From NCBI GenBank assembly GCA_964546275.1, contig CAZJJG010000002.1:1-64000 (forward strand): DNA of 64,000 bases, read 5' to 3'. The notes beneath the pieces were generated by a model. That model saw nothing but the letters and a program-made list of their open reading frames with translations. It did not search any database and was not told where the DNA came from. A program made the position numbers and the translations under genes. The DNA comes from MED-G78 sp964546275 (GTDB lineage: Bacteria > Pseudomonadota > Gammaproteobacteria > Magnimaribacterales > D2472). Below are positions 1-9,399 of the stretch, one piece after another; within the stretch, counting starts at the first letter, position 1, and each line of letters starts with the position of its first letter.

Positions 1-599
1 ACTACAAAATCTTTAAAGATCAGGTCTCTATCAATCATTAATATAACAACTTGCTTGATGCTAGTATTAAACATAACGTTGTGAGCATTAGCATATGCAC
101 AGCCTTGAAGGAAATAATCATCTATCCAATCACGACGTTTAATTTTTTTAGCTGTTTTAAAATCTATTATTGACGGAACGCCTTTTACTAAGCCTACACA
201 GTCTGCAGTCCCAGCATATAGTCCATCTAAAATAAGACCCACCTCCAAACCCCAAGTTTCGTCTATAGATTTCAATCCATCGCTTATAAATTTCTTAGTT
301 ATACTTCTGGCAATTAAATCTGTTCTAGTTTCAGAAAAATCATCCCATTCATTGCCATGGAGGTATTCCTCTATAGCCTCATGCACTGCTGATCCAATGT
401 CTGTACTTTCTTTAATAACTCTTTCAGCTTCCTTCTCTCCAACCCTTCTCTTCCATTGTTCAATACCTTTCTTTTCAGAAGTTCCAGATAGGATAGTTGT
501 TACGCTTGGGACTGGAGTTCCTGTGCTATCTATATAATGGCGACCTCTTTCTAGATCAACTCTTTCTAACGATGGATAATCATATTTATTTTCAATCAT
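1..599 (-). CDS. PD-(D/E)XK exonuclease, phage/MGME1-like (C-terminus cut by window edge)
   Basis: An open frame of 199 complete codons begins at the ATG complementary to 597-599 and runs off the left edge. In the translation I see the PD-(D/E)XK core: Glu119 (LEVGL), Asp133 in GTADC, Asp146 and Lys148 in IIDFKTAKK, and the downstream Q-x3-Y motif (Gln165, Tyr169) that marks RecB-like nucleases. Overall layout resembles the small exonucleases of marine phages and mitochondrial MGME1, which act on single-stranded DNA ends. That subfamily placement is from memory of motif context. The start overlaps the last 8 bases of the upstream sulfotransferase gene, which suggests translational coupling. 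The substrate and any DNA-repair or recombination role are inferred. Confidence 0.75.
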   Translation of the reverse strand, partial: MIENKYDYPSLERVDLERGRHYIDSTGTPVPSVTTILSGTSEKKGIEQWKRRVGEKEAERVIKESTDIGSAVHEAIEEYLHGNEWDDFSETRTDLIARSITKKFISDGLKSIDETWGLEVGLILDGLYAGTADCVGLVKGVPSIIDFKTAKKIKRRDWIDDYFLQGCAYANAHNVMFNTSIKQVVILMIDRDLIFKDFV

Positions 600-2568
600 T
601 TAGTATCTCGTCATTAAATAGTTTCTGTAATGGGCCAAGATCATTTTCAAAATTTTTCCAATAATCTAATCCAGATTTATAAATAGGTTGTCTTACCTGC
701 TCTGCGCTTGGAGTTTTAACTGGTCTTTTAGATTTATAAAATTCTAAACACTGACTTTCAAATGGAAGATTGCAATAGTCTAAAAGATTAGCAATCTCCG
801 CATCCGTATTATTAATCATATTTGAATATTTAACCGTATATATCTCGTTTGGGTATAAATCATGCCAGTGATTCATGAGTTTTATGTAGTCATTGTAAAA
901 TAGCCCCAAATCTTCTAAGTCATATGTAAATAATTGGCCTTTTGCAAAGAATTGTTTAAAGCAACTAAAACATGTATCCATAGCACCCCTTCTAGTATCA
1001 ATTATTTTTGCATTAGGAAGAATTGTTTTAATTAGTCCAATATGTAAAAAATTATTAGGCATTTTATCTATAAAAAATGGTGCATTGCCTCTTCCCCATT
1101 TTGTTTGATCAATATATTTTTTGCCTAAATCTGATATTTGTAGTTCAGAGAGCTTACTTAAAAAATTAGGATAGGCCTTGCTATCTTTGCCTAGCGCCTC
1201 GACCTCTTTACTAAGATTCATTATGTTGGGTAATTCTTGCGTACCATCAACCATTGAGTGAGAGGATATAATTTGGTCTATCAGAGTAGAGCCTGATCTT
1301 GGTAGGCCTAAAATAAATATCGGATCATTATTTAGGCATTTAGATTTTTTAATTTTTTGAATATTTTTCTTATTAAAAAATTCGATTGTTTTATTTATAT
1401 TCTCTGTATTATTTTGCGATGAATACTTTATTGATTTTCTTTTCAGCCAATTACCTTCTTGGTATTTTTTAAATGACAATTCGTATTGCTCTGATCCTTC
1501 ATACGCTTTTCCAAGGGCAAATAATAATTGTATTTTTTCAATTTCAGAGATATCAGATTTAACAGTATCTTCCATTTCATTTATCTGCTTATTTGTAAAA
1601 GTGTATGTCTTAAGATTAGCTAAACTCCAATAGGCTTCTCCAGAATCAGGATTATGTTTTATTGCATTAATATATGACTCAATTGACTTATCTTTGTTGC
1701 CAATAGTGTTGTATGCATGACCTAAACTTAAATAGGCTCTAGGGCTATCAGCTTTAAGTGAAACGCATCTTGAGTATGCAACTATCGCTTCTTTATATTT
1801 TGCTAGCATTATAAGAATAGTCCCATAATCAGCCCAAACACTTGCATTTTTTGGATCTAAGGCAAGAATATTATCCATAGATTTTTGTGCTTTCTCAAGT
1901 TGTCCAGAAAGCCTATAGACTAATGAAATATTTCTCCATAGAAGACTATAGGTAGGAGCTATCTGAATAGCTTTAATTAAAATTTGTTCTGCAATTTTAT
2001 ACTTTCCACCTTTGGTAGCAAGAATACCAAGCAGCCTCATAGCATCTACATTATCAGGCTCATCTTGAAGTATTGTTTTATATGTTTCTTCTGCTAATTT
2101 AAGTCTCCCCGCTTTAGCATGTCGTATGCCTTTATATAAATTTGAGTAGGTCTTATTATCCTCTAAGAAATTTTGAATAGCCTCATCGGCATCATCCTCT
2201 CTATCTAATTCAACTAAGATATTAGTGAACTGTCTTAATAAACCTATTTCGGGCCTTAACTTTAAAAGATCTTCAAATTTAGAACAGGCTTCATGTTTTT
2301 TTTCTTGAAATAGCAAAATTTGAATTTCTTTTTCTAATAACTCATCACTATTTGGATTTATTTCTAAGCCTTTATGAATATAGTCAATTGCATCTTTTGG
2401 TTGATTAAGTTTTATTAAAACATCTATAAGTAAGAAAATAGAATTAAGCTCATTAGGAAAAACTTTTAAAATTTCTAATAATTGAGCCTTAGCAAGGGAT
2501 AACTTGTTATCATTAAGATAATTTTTAGCTTGTTCGAAGGCTTTTTTAGGAGAATCTAAATCTTTCAT
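592..2568 (-). CDS. TPR-repeat sulfotransferase
   Basis: A 658-aa protein in two parts. Residues 1 to about 370 are a solenoid of tetratricopeptide repeats, with recurring A-x3-Y and NP/DP turn motifs. Residues about 415-640 form a PAPS-dependent sulfotransferase domain. The 5'-phosphosulfate loop GLPRSGST is at 421-428, and a 3'-phosphate-binding motif around IIDTRRGAMDTCFSCF is near 522-537. Proteins of this design transfer sulfate to saccharide or peptide acceptors bound by the TPR arm; the acceptor here is unknown. No signal peptide is visible, so it is probably cytoplasmic. It is divergent from the BCCT transporter and overlaps the start of the nuclease gene downstream. Confidence 0.88.
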   Translation of the reverse strand: MKDLDSPKKAFEQAKNYLNDNKLSLAKAQLLEILKVFPNELNSIFLLIDVLIKLNQPKDAIDYIHKGLEINPNSDELLEKEIQILLFQEKKHEACSKFEDLLKLRPEIGLLRQFTNILVELDREDDADEAIQNFLEDNKTYSNLYKGIRHAKAGRLKLAEETYKTILQDEPDNVDAMRLLGILATKGGKYKIAEQILIKAIQIAPTYSLLWRNISLVYRLSGQLEKAQKSMDNILALDPKNASVWADYGTILIMLAKYKEAIVAYSRCVSLKADSPRAYLSLGHAYNTIGNKDKSIESYINAIKHNPDSGEAYWSLANLKTYTFTNKQINEMEDTVKSDISEIEKIQLLFALGKAYEGSEQYELSFKKYQEGNWLKRKSIKYSSQNNTENINKTIEFFNKKNIQKIKKSKCLNNDPIFILGLPRSGSTLIDQIISSHSMVDGTQELPNIMNLSKEVEALGKDSKAYPNFLSKLSELQISDLGKKYIDQTKWGRGNAPFFIDKMPNNFLHIGLIKTILPNAKIIDTRRGAMDTCFSCFKQFFAKGQLFTYDLEDLGLFYNDYIKLMNHWHDLYPNEIYTVKYSNMINNTDAEIANLLDYCNLPFESQCLEFYKSKRPVKTPSAEQVRQPIYKSGLDYWKNFENDLGPLQKLFNDEILND

Positions 2569-2646
2569 ATATATAAGAACATTATAGAACTTTCAAAAGA
2601 TTGGAATAAGTCTTTAGTCATTATTCCTATTTTACTATCATTTGGA

Positions 2647-4059
2647 ATGTGTGTGTATGCTATCAATGACCCGGAGACTACTTCAGCTCAACTTGCGACT
2701 GTATATAACTTAGCAGCACTTAAATTTGAAACAGTTTTTCAATATGGCGCTTTAATTATTCTTGTTTTCTTAGTTAGCATTGCTTTAAGTAAAGTTGGTA
2801 ATAAAAAGATTAATGTTGCTGGAGCATCTGAATATTCTTTATTGTCATGGAGCTCTATGTTATTTGCTGCAGGCATGGGGGCATCTATTTTATATTGGTC
2901 TCCTATTGAATGGGCAGCCTACTATTCAGGACCTCCTTTTGATCTAGAAGTAGGTTCAGATGAGGCTCTGTTAACTATTAATACTTATACATCTTTTCAT
3001 TGGGGATTTAGTGGATGGGCTATCTATGCATTGCCAGCTGTAGCATTTGCTATCGCTACAACCTTGAATAAATCTACCCCGCTCACATTTGGATCTCTTC
3101 TTATTCACAAAGATCTTCCTTTTAATAACTTCTTGAAATCTTTATTTGATGTATTTTTTATATTTGGAATCCTTGCAGGTGCTGGGGTTGGTTTAGGTTT
3201 ATCCTTTCCATTAATAGCAGAGGTAATAGCTAATTTGCTTGGTATACCCTCCTCATTAGTATTAGAAATGATCATTCTATTAATATGCTTAACTATTATC
3301 ACCACAAGCGCCTACCTTGGTATAACAAAAGGCATTAAAAGACTCAGTAATATCAATATAGTTCTGGTAATAATGCTTTTGATCTTTGTATTGCTTGTTG
3401 GTCCTACCCAATACATCATCTCTACTAGCTTTGATGTAATGGTTAATTATGTTCAAGATTTTATTAAAATGAGTACTTATACAGGTAGTCAGTTTGTGCA
3501 AAGTTGGACAGTCTTTTATTGGGCATGGTGGTTGGCGTTAGCTCCATACTTAGGAGTATTTTTTGTAAATATATCTAATGGGAAATCTATTCGCCAATTA
3601 ATACTAGGGACAATAATTATTGGTGGAGTTGGTTCGATTCTTCATTTCTTAATAATAGGAAATTACTCCCTACATTTATTTGAAACTGGTGCATTGGATT
3701 TACCTACGCTTCTTGCAAATGAGCGACCAACTAAGGTGATTGTCGATGTAATATCCTCTTTGCCCTTAAATACATTGATGTTAACAATATACGGAATAAT
3801 TTCTATTATATTTTTATGCACTACATATGATTCCTGCGCTTTTATTCTCTCAAAAACAGCTATGAAAACACCAGATATGGAACCATCAAAAATTCTTAGA
3901 ATTATATTTTCTGCATTACTAGTTGTTCAGCCTGCAATTCTTATGTATCTTGGTGGCCTACAAACTGTTAAATATATGCTTGTAATAACCTCTATACCCC
4001 TTATCTTTATAAATATTTTACTTATCGGATATATCTTTAAAAATGTACAAAAAATCTAA
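2647..4059 (+). CDS. BCCT-family transporter (true start probably upstream)
   Basis: From this ATG the protein has 470 residues and about 11 membrane spans. Family signatures include FAAGMGASILYW near residue 77 and FYWAWWLALAPYLGVF near 290, which correspond to the Trp-rich signature of betaine/choline/carnitine transporters. The family imports quaternary amines with Na+ or H+. The frame is open upstream to 2560 and encodes a charged stretch plus hydrophobic residues that complete TM1. However, there is no ATG, GTG or TTG between the upstream stop (2557-2559) and this ATG, so initiation may use ATT/ATA or the region may hold an error. The next gene overlaps by 17 bp, so the two are co-transcribed. 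Substrate unknown. Confidence 0.87.
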   Translation: MCVYAINDPETTSAQLATVYNLAALKFETVFQYGALIILVFLVSIALSKVGNKKINVAGASEYSLLSWSSMLFAAGMGASILYWSPIEWAAYYSGPPFDLEVGSDEALLTINTYTSFHWGFSGWAIYALPAVAFAIATTLNKSTPLTFGSLLIHKDLPFNNFLKSLFDVFFIFGILAGAGVGLGLSFPLIAEVIANLLGIPSSLVLEMIILLICLTIITTSAYLGITKGIKRLSNINIVLVIMLLIFVLLVGPTQYIISTSFDVMVNYVQDFIKMSTYTGSQFVQSWTVFYWAWWLALAPYLGVFFVNISNGKSIRQLILGTIIIGGVGSILHFLIIGNYSLHLFETGALDLPTLLANERPTKVIVDVISSLPLNTLMLTIYGIISIIFLCTTYDSCAFILSKTAMKTPDMEPSKILRIIFSALLVVQPAILMYLGGLQTVKYMLVITSIPLIFINILLIGYIFKNVQKI

Positions 4060-4927
4060 TAACTCTAATTATTATCTTCATAACTTTGCCTCTATAGATG
4101 CAAATAAAGACTCAGTGCTCATGATTCCTGGTGCAGGAATGGACCATAGAATTGTAAAAGATATTAAATTAGACTCAGCTCTATTTAATCAAACTCTTGC
4201 AATTGATTTACCTCACCATGGGTATTCAACAGGACCTAAATTAAAAACTATTGAAGACTATGCAGAAGGTGTTGAGGAAGTCTTAAGTGATGTTGATATA
4301 AGCAACTTTCATCTTTGCGGACACAGCATGGGCGGCCTTATTGCACTTAGAATTGCATTTAATCAGAAGCTTAAATTTAAATCAGTAAATATTTTGAATT
4401 CATCAGCCCCTATGTTCGTTGGTACAGCTTTACTTGATGATGCGAGAAAGAATTTAGATTCAGCTATGGATATGCTTACTACCTATGGGGTTAATCAACC
4501 TCCAAAAGCTAAGGCAAGCGGCCCTATGTTTGGAACTAAAGGCTCTGGTTTTTATCAAAAAAAATCTGATTTAATCAATACTCCCTATGGTAGTAAAAAA
4601 ATCATAGATAATTTAGATAATGAAGTTGATCTTTATGATTTAAAAAAACTATTCAATCAGATAACTAAAGATATTCTAAGCAATGATCTTACTGCTTGTA
4701 AGAACTTTTCATTAAGTGAAACTGACATATCTTCGTATGAAGGTCTTGTTACCTTTATTCTTGGTGAGAAAGATAAGCTTATCCCGTTAAAATACGTAGA
4801 AAAGTTTTGTGAAAATTTAAAAAGTGCTGAAATAAAGGTCCTTGATAACTTAAGTCACTTTACATTCTATGAAGATCCTACCAAGCTCTCAGAAGAGCTT
4901 GGTAAGTTATTATCTAGAGATAATTAG
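4043..4927 (+). CDS. alpha/beta hydrolase
   Basis: A 294-aa soluble alpha/beta-hydrolase-fold protein. The nucleophile elbow is GHSMGG with Ser95. A likely acidic residue lies in LGEKDKLIPL near 251, and the His in LSHFTFYED near 277. An oxyanion-type turn, MIPGAGMDH, is at about 27-35. The size and layout fit small esterases, lactonases or dehalogenase-like hydrolases, and the sequence does not single one out. It overlaps the end of the BCCT gene by 17 bp, so the hydrolase may process what the transporter imports (inference). Its 3' end overlaps the convergent TonB receptor gene by 4 bp. Confidence 0.85.
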   Translation: MYKKSNNSNYYLHNFASIDANKDSVLMIPGAGMDHRIVKDIKLDSALFNQTLAIDLPHHGYSTGPKLKTIEDYAEGVEEVLSDVDISNFHLCGHSMGGLIALRIAFNQKLKFKSVNILNSSAPMFVGTALLDDARKNLDSAMDMLTTYGVNQPPKAKASGPMFGTKGSGFYQKKSDLINTPYGSKKIIDNLDNEVDLYDLKKLFNQITKDILSNDLTACKNFSLSETDISSYEGLVTFILGEKDKLIPLKYVEKFCENLKSAEIKVLDNLSHFTFYEDPTKLSEELGKLLSRDN

Positions 4928-7305
4928 AATCTATATCTAAGCCTAACGCCAATAGTTCTTGGCTTGCTTCCAGTTCTTCTGATGTCACCAAAGTCATCAT
5001 AAATACCCAGAGTAGGATCAGAGTCATGAACATTTTCAAGATAGACTTCTACTGAAGAATGCTTCAGGAAGCCAAAGATATCATCAGCTTGGGAACTGGC
5101 CTTGCTAGAAGGATTAACCCCAAATCTTAAATTAGCTAGTGAATATGAAGCATTAGTATCAGTATTGGCTGATGATTGATAGCTCTCTCCTGTATAGGAG
5201 TGATCATAACTAACATAGGCATCCCTATTTCTAATTACAAAATCTTTGTTCATAGACATTACAAACTGTTCAGTTGGAACATAAGCTAACTGATTACCTT
5301 TCGGAGTTGATAGCTCTCCTTGTAAATCATATATATCTTCCTTAAATTCTGGATCTGTTAAGGCAAGCATTAATGAAGCGCTAAAAGTATCTGAAATATT
5401 AAAATAACTCTCTAGTTCCAGACCGGTAATAGTTGCTTGACCAACATTTTGAACAAAGGCAACTGTTAATAAATCATAAATATAACTAGTGGACTGAAAG
5501 TCATCCCAATTCATAGTATGTAAATTACCATTTAAGACAATCTTGCCATCAGCAAAAGTTGATTTAAAACCAGCTTCTAAGTTAGTGAGGGTATCAGAAT
5601 CATATGTTGCAGGAACAATACCTGATTCTCTAGCTTGTTTATTTAACCTATTGGTACCACTTGGTCTAAAGCCTTCAGAATATGTAGCATAGAACAATAC
5701 ATCATCATTTAGCTTATGAGATAAATTAATCTTTGGAGAAATATCAGAAAAATCTTTTGAATATTTTTCTGTTCTTCCAGCAAAACCTAAGTTTGGATCA
5801 GTTTCATAGTAACCAAAGTAACCATCTTTAGCATCAAAATCAGCTTGATTATCATATGCTCGAAGCCCAACGGTTAATTCAGTTTTATCATCTAGTGGCC
5901 AAGTAGCTTCACCAAAAATAGCTTTTTGACTATCTTCTCTTACATTATCTTGTTTCCACCATCTGCCAGGAACAGTTGTAATGGTTGGTGAGATAGCAGG
6001 CATATTATAAGTAGTTGAATATGCTAGTTTTTGATCTTCAATAAATACTCCAAGGATCCATCTAAAGCCAGAATCATTTGTTGATTGAAGTCTAAATTCT
6101 GTACTTTGTCTGTCATATTGATCATTTTCTACATAAAACATTCTTGCATCTGTAGATGCGTAGTAATCGTAATCATAAGCATATGCAGTATATGAATCGT
6201 AATAGTTTGTATAAACATAATTAGTGTAGTCATATGTATAGTCTATCTCACGATCAAAAATAGATGTATTGAATGTAAATTCAACATCATCAGATAGATT
6301 TCCACTAATTGTTAATGATGTTTGTGTAAACTCATCATCAAAAGTTTCATCACCAAATCTTGAATTTTTTCTTGCACCTTCTGCAACATCAGTTTCCCAT
6401 GAGCCATTTGAGAAGGACTTGTGGCTTAAGAAAGATAAATCTACCGTAGTCCCACTTTCCATGTCATGACCTAAGCGAATTCTGTGTCCAGACTTGTCAA
6501 TCCAGTTATAGTCATCTTCAACATAACTGCTGTTATCAATCGTAGCACCTGTGTAATAAAAACTTACAGTAGAAGGAACATTGTCAATCCAACCTCCATT
6601 ACTAATATCATATGCGCTAATTCTTACAGCTGTACTTGTTCCCAGCGGAATATTAACGAAAGTCTCAAGAGACTCATCAGTTGTACCGTCATGAATATCA
6701 CCTCTTTCGATATCAAAACCAGCCTCAAAACCAGAAGGATCAGGTTTATTAGTAATAATCCTAACTGTACCTGATTGAGAGGAAGAGCCATATAAAGTGC
6801 CTTGAGGTCCTTTTAGAATTTCTACTCTATTTACGTCATAGATATGAGGATCAGGGTTTCCGCCAATGGTTGATACAGGCTGTTCATCAATATAGTAAGC
6901 TGTTGATGCTTGTGCTCCAGCTCTATTACCAAAGCCTCCATCAGAAACACCTCTGATGTAGAAATATGAATTTCCAGAACCGCTTGAATCCATTGTTATG
7001 GATGGGGATAAAGCTGCAATATCTGCAAAATCAGTTATATTTTTTGCTTCAAGCTCTTCTGAACTAATTGCTTGAACTGCCATAGGTAAATCTTGAATAT
7101 TAGTTGCTCTTTTTGAAGCTGTAACAACTATCTCTTCAACATTCTCTTCAGCACTCAATGTGCTAACTTGAGAGAAACCAAGCCCAATAGATAAAGCTCC
7201 TAAATATGACATTGCATATTTATTATCTTTAAATATATCTCTTAGTAGTAAAGTTATTGGATCTACTTTTTTCTCAAAAAGTGGTTTAAGTAAAAAATTA
7301 TTCAT
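4924..7305 (-). CDS. TonB-dependent outer-membrane receptor
   Basis: A 793-aa receptor. After a charged N-terminal extension of about 31 residues comes a hydrophobic segment ending near SAEE. A TonB box-like stretch (EEIVVTASKR) follows, then the plug (DLPMAVQAISSEEL, VEILKGPQGTLYGSSSQSG), and a long beta-barrel ending in the aromatic terminus RLRYRF. The start is supported by AGGGGG six bases upstream of the ATG on the minus strand. The family moves siderophores, vitamins or oligosaccharides across the outer membrane using TonB energy. The barrel type resembles FecA/fyuA-like receptors of marine bacteria, and the ligand cannot be told. Unusual features are the long pre-signal extension and Tyr/Asp-rich barrel loops. 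Confidence 0.9.
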   Translation of the reverse strand: MNNFLLKPLFEKKVDPITLLLRDIFKDNKYAMSYLGALSIGLGFSQVSTLSAEENVEEIVVTASKRATNIQDLPMAVQAISSEELEAKNITDFADIAALSPSITMDSSGSGNSYFYIRGVSDGGFGNRAGAQASTAYYIDEQPVSTIGGNPDPHIYDVNRVEILKGPQGTLYGSSSQSGTVRIITNKPDPSGFEAGFDIERGDIHDGTTDESLETFVNIPLGTSTAVRISAYDISNGGWIDNVPSTVSFYYTGATIDNSSYVEDDYNWIDKSGHRIRLGHDMESGTTVDLSFLSHKSFSNGSWETDVAEGARKNSRFGDETFDDEFTQTSLTISGNLSDDVEFTFNTSIFDREIDYTYDYTNYVYTNYYDSYTAYAYDYDYYASTDARMFYVENDQYDRQSTEFRLQSTNDSGFRWILGVFIEDQKLAYSTTYNMPAISPTITTVPGRWWKQDNVREDSQKAIFGEATWPLDDKTELTVGLRAYDNQADFDAKDGYFGYYETDPNLGFAGRTEKYSKDFSDISPKINLSHKLNDDVLFYATYSEGFRPSGTNRLNKQARESGIVPATYDSDTLTNLEAGFKSTFADGKIVLNGNLHTMNWDDFQSTSYIYDLLTVAFVQNVGQATITGLELESYFNISDTFSASLMLALTDPEFKEDIYDLQGELSTPKGNQLAYVPTEQFVMSMNKDFVIRNRDAYVSYDHSYTGESYQSSANTDTNASYSLANLRFGVNPSSKASSQADDIFGFLKHSSVEVYLENVHDSDPTLGIYDDFGDIRRTGSKPRTIGVRLRYRF

Positions 7306-7350
7306 GCTAACCCCCTAGCAAAGTCTATTTTAATAAACTAAAAAAGCTTA

Positions 7351-7371
7351 TTAGTAATTTTAATTACCTAA
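7351..7371. promoter_or_regulatory. inverted repeat upstream of TonB receptor, possible operator
   Basis: The half-sites TTAGTAATT and AATTACcTAA flank a TT centre, giving a near-perfect dyad 46 bases upstream of the receptor start at 7305. It could be an operator for the receptor or simple AT-rich symmetry. There is no other support. Confidence 0.22.
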
Positions 7372-7428
7372 TATTAGCATAGTAAAGGGGTATTTATCCA
7401 AGATTTAAGTATAAAAAAGATACAAGCT

Positions 7429-8460
7429 TTAGTAAGAAAATAACCTATCTAATAGGTATTTTGAGCCATTGATCTTATTAATATCTCTGCATTCTGGGTA
7501 AATAATATCTGATTGAAGGTCGCTCCTGCAATAGCCCTCACCTGGAGAAAGACCAGGCCAAGAATGACCACTATTAAGATTTAATATGGCTGTAATAGTT
7601 ACATTGTTATCACAATTATAAAATACGGTCTCTTTTGTCTGAAAAATGGTATCAATAGAGGTAGATTTTTTATCTTTGCAATTAAATTTAGAAGACCAAG
7701 AAGATGCTGTTAAGAGGATTGGTTCATAAAAATATCCACCTGAGGATGTAATATTTACCGGAGGAGTGCTTTTATCAAGCATACCGCCATAAATAACAAG
7801 GTTTGTTGGTTTTTCAGGAGTACAACTCAAACCTAATGGATGCATGCCAACTACATTGAGAACACCATCAAAAAGATCAGGGTATTTGCATCCAGCCATC
7901 TGAGCCATCATTCCGCCATTACTTAATCCCATTACATAGGTTTTATTTATAGAAAATGTATTTTTCATGTGAATAACTATATCTTTAATGAAGCCTAAAT
8001 CATCACTGCAGCTTGTCCAATGGCAAGCATCTTGATTACTGCAATTTGAATAGATAGGCGAAAGATCAGCGTTATCATCACAAATTTTTATATCCTGATT
8101 TAATTCATATAAAGACGTTAAATGATTCCAGGAGCTTACATAATATTCGCTAATACCTGGATTCATTTCATTGCTACCTGATTCAATGCTTTGATAGAAA
8201 TAACTTCCTTGGGGATAAACTACAATAATGCCCTGCTCTTCTGCATAAAGATTAAAACCTCCGGTAGTTTCTTTTTCAAAACCAGTAGCTGAACCGGAAT
8301 AACCATGAAGACCTATCATCAAATCATAAGAATCTTTTTTAACATCTGGGATATAGATAAGATAAGAGCGAGCTTCGCCTCCGTAATTAAGAGTTATTCT
8401 CTCCATGCTATGTCCAAGAGGAATAAAAAGTATAGAAAATAGAAAAAGGTACTTAATCAC
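7429..8460 (-). CDS. secreted PHB-depolymerase/feruloyl-esterase-like hydrolase
   Basis: A 343-aa protein with a signal peptide (about residues 1-18, ending PLGHS). It has the LpqC/PHB-depolymerase pattern: an oxyanion region LHGYSGSATGF at about 51-61, nucleophile Ser180 in GLSNGG, and the catalytic His in GHSWPGLSP near the C-terminus. Several cysteines (137, 140, 146, 151) could form disulfides, as expected for an exported enzyme. The family cleaves polyhydroxyalkanoates or ester-linked aromatic groups on polysaccharides. The start overlaps the stop of the preceding hydrolase gene by 4 bp (ATGA), so the two esterases form an operon. Confidence 0.8.
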   Translation of the reverse strand: MIKYLFLFSILFIPLGHSMERITLNYGGEARSYLIYIPDVKKDSYDLMIGLHGYSGSATGFEKETTGGFNLYAEEQGIIVVYPQGSYFYQSIESGSNEMNPGISEYYVSSWNHLTSLYELNQDIKICDDNADLSPIYSNCSNQDACHWTSCSDDLGFIKDIVIHMKNTFSINKTYVMGLSNGGMMAQMAGCKYPDLFDGVLNVVGMHPLGLSCTPEKPTNLVIYGGMLDKSTPPVNITSSGGYFYEPILLTASSWSSKFNCKDKKSTSIDTIFQTKETVFYNCDNNVTITAILNLNSGHSWPGLSPGEGYCRSDLQSDIIYPECRDINKINGSKYLLDRLFSY

Positions 8461-9368
8461 TTTTGTATAAAACGGATAATTTCTTCATATGTTTTATTTT
8501 TATCAACCTCATTAAGTATTTCATGACGAAAGCCTTCCAACAAAACTATTTCTACTGAGTGAACATATTCATTTAAAAATGAAAAAAGAGCTTCAACTCC
8601 CTTACCTTGATCACCAACTGGATCTTCTGTGCCAGCAATTAATAAAATTGGTAAGTCTGGATTAAGTAATTTCATTTGTTCTGTAGAGAAAGTTGTAATA
8701 ACTCCATCAGCTAAATCTTCGTACATTTGATTGGTTGGAATAAAACCGCATAAAGGGCTATCTATATACTCATCTACGCTTGAATCATTAGATGATAACC
8801 AGTCATGAGTTGTTCTATTAGGTTTAAAAAAGCTATTAAACTTTTCAGTAGTTAATATATTAGACATGCCACTTGGGGACTTGCCTCCTTTAAATAATTT
8901 AATACATTTAATAAGAAGTTTTTGAATGCCTAACAGTGATGTGGATAGTTTAGATGATGCGGAAAGTATAACTTTGGTAGGGTTTATATCTCTTTGCAGA
9001 AAAGACAAAGTAAGCCAGCTTCCCATGCTATGAGCTAAGATGTAATGAGGTAGATTGTCATAATGAGATTCTATTGTTTTAAAAGATGCCTCCATGTCAT
9101 TTAAGACAACATTCCAGCCATCATTATCTGAGAAATAACCTGGAAGCGCTCCTGAATTAATCCAATGACCATGGCCTCTATGATCTATACCGACCACATG
9201 ATATCCAAGTGAATTAAAATGCTCTCTAGTTTCTGTATATCTTCCAAAGTGTTCAGCCAAGCCATGATAAATATGTATTACTCCTTTAGCATTTTCAGAG
9301 GAGCTAGACTCTGAGATATATATTCTCATGGAGTCATTATTTAAGGATTTGGCTGTAATAAATTTCAT
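8457..9368 (-). CDS. alpha/beta hydrolase, monoacylglycerol lipase / lysophospholipase-like
   Basis: A 303-aa protein of the PldB/monoacylglycerol-lipase type. HGLAEHFGRY at about 35-44 and DHRGHG at 62-67 are typical. Ser114 sits in AHSMGS, Asp is in AGTEDPVGD near 249, and His is in GFRHEIL near 283. No signal peptide is seen, so it is likely cytoplasmic and acts on lysophospholipids or acylglycerols. It is the first gene of a two-gene operon with the secreted esterase and is divergent from the FabH-like gene 31 bp away. Confidence 0.83.
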   Translation of the reverse strand: MKFITAKSLNNDSMRIYISESSSSENAKGVIHIYHGLAEHFGRYTETREHFNSLGYHVVGIDHRGHGHWINSGALPGYFSDNDGWNVVLNDMEASFKTIESHYDNLPHYILAHSMGSWLTLSFLQRDINPTKVILSASSKLSTSLLGIQKLLIKCIKLFKGGKSPSGMSNILTTEKFNSFFKPNRTTHDWLSSNDSSVDEYIDSPLCGFIPTNQMYEDLADGVITTFSTEQMKLLNPDLPILLIAGTEDPVGDQGKGVEALFSFLNEYVHSVEIVLLEGFRHEILNEVDKNKTYEEIIRFIQK

Positions 9369-9399
9369 AAACGTTTAAAATATTATGACTCAATTTTAA

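Noticed and set aside
6484..6774. Long plus-strand frame inside the TonB receptor
   Set aside because: It is antisense to a clear receptor gene and its translation looks like a frame shadow.
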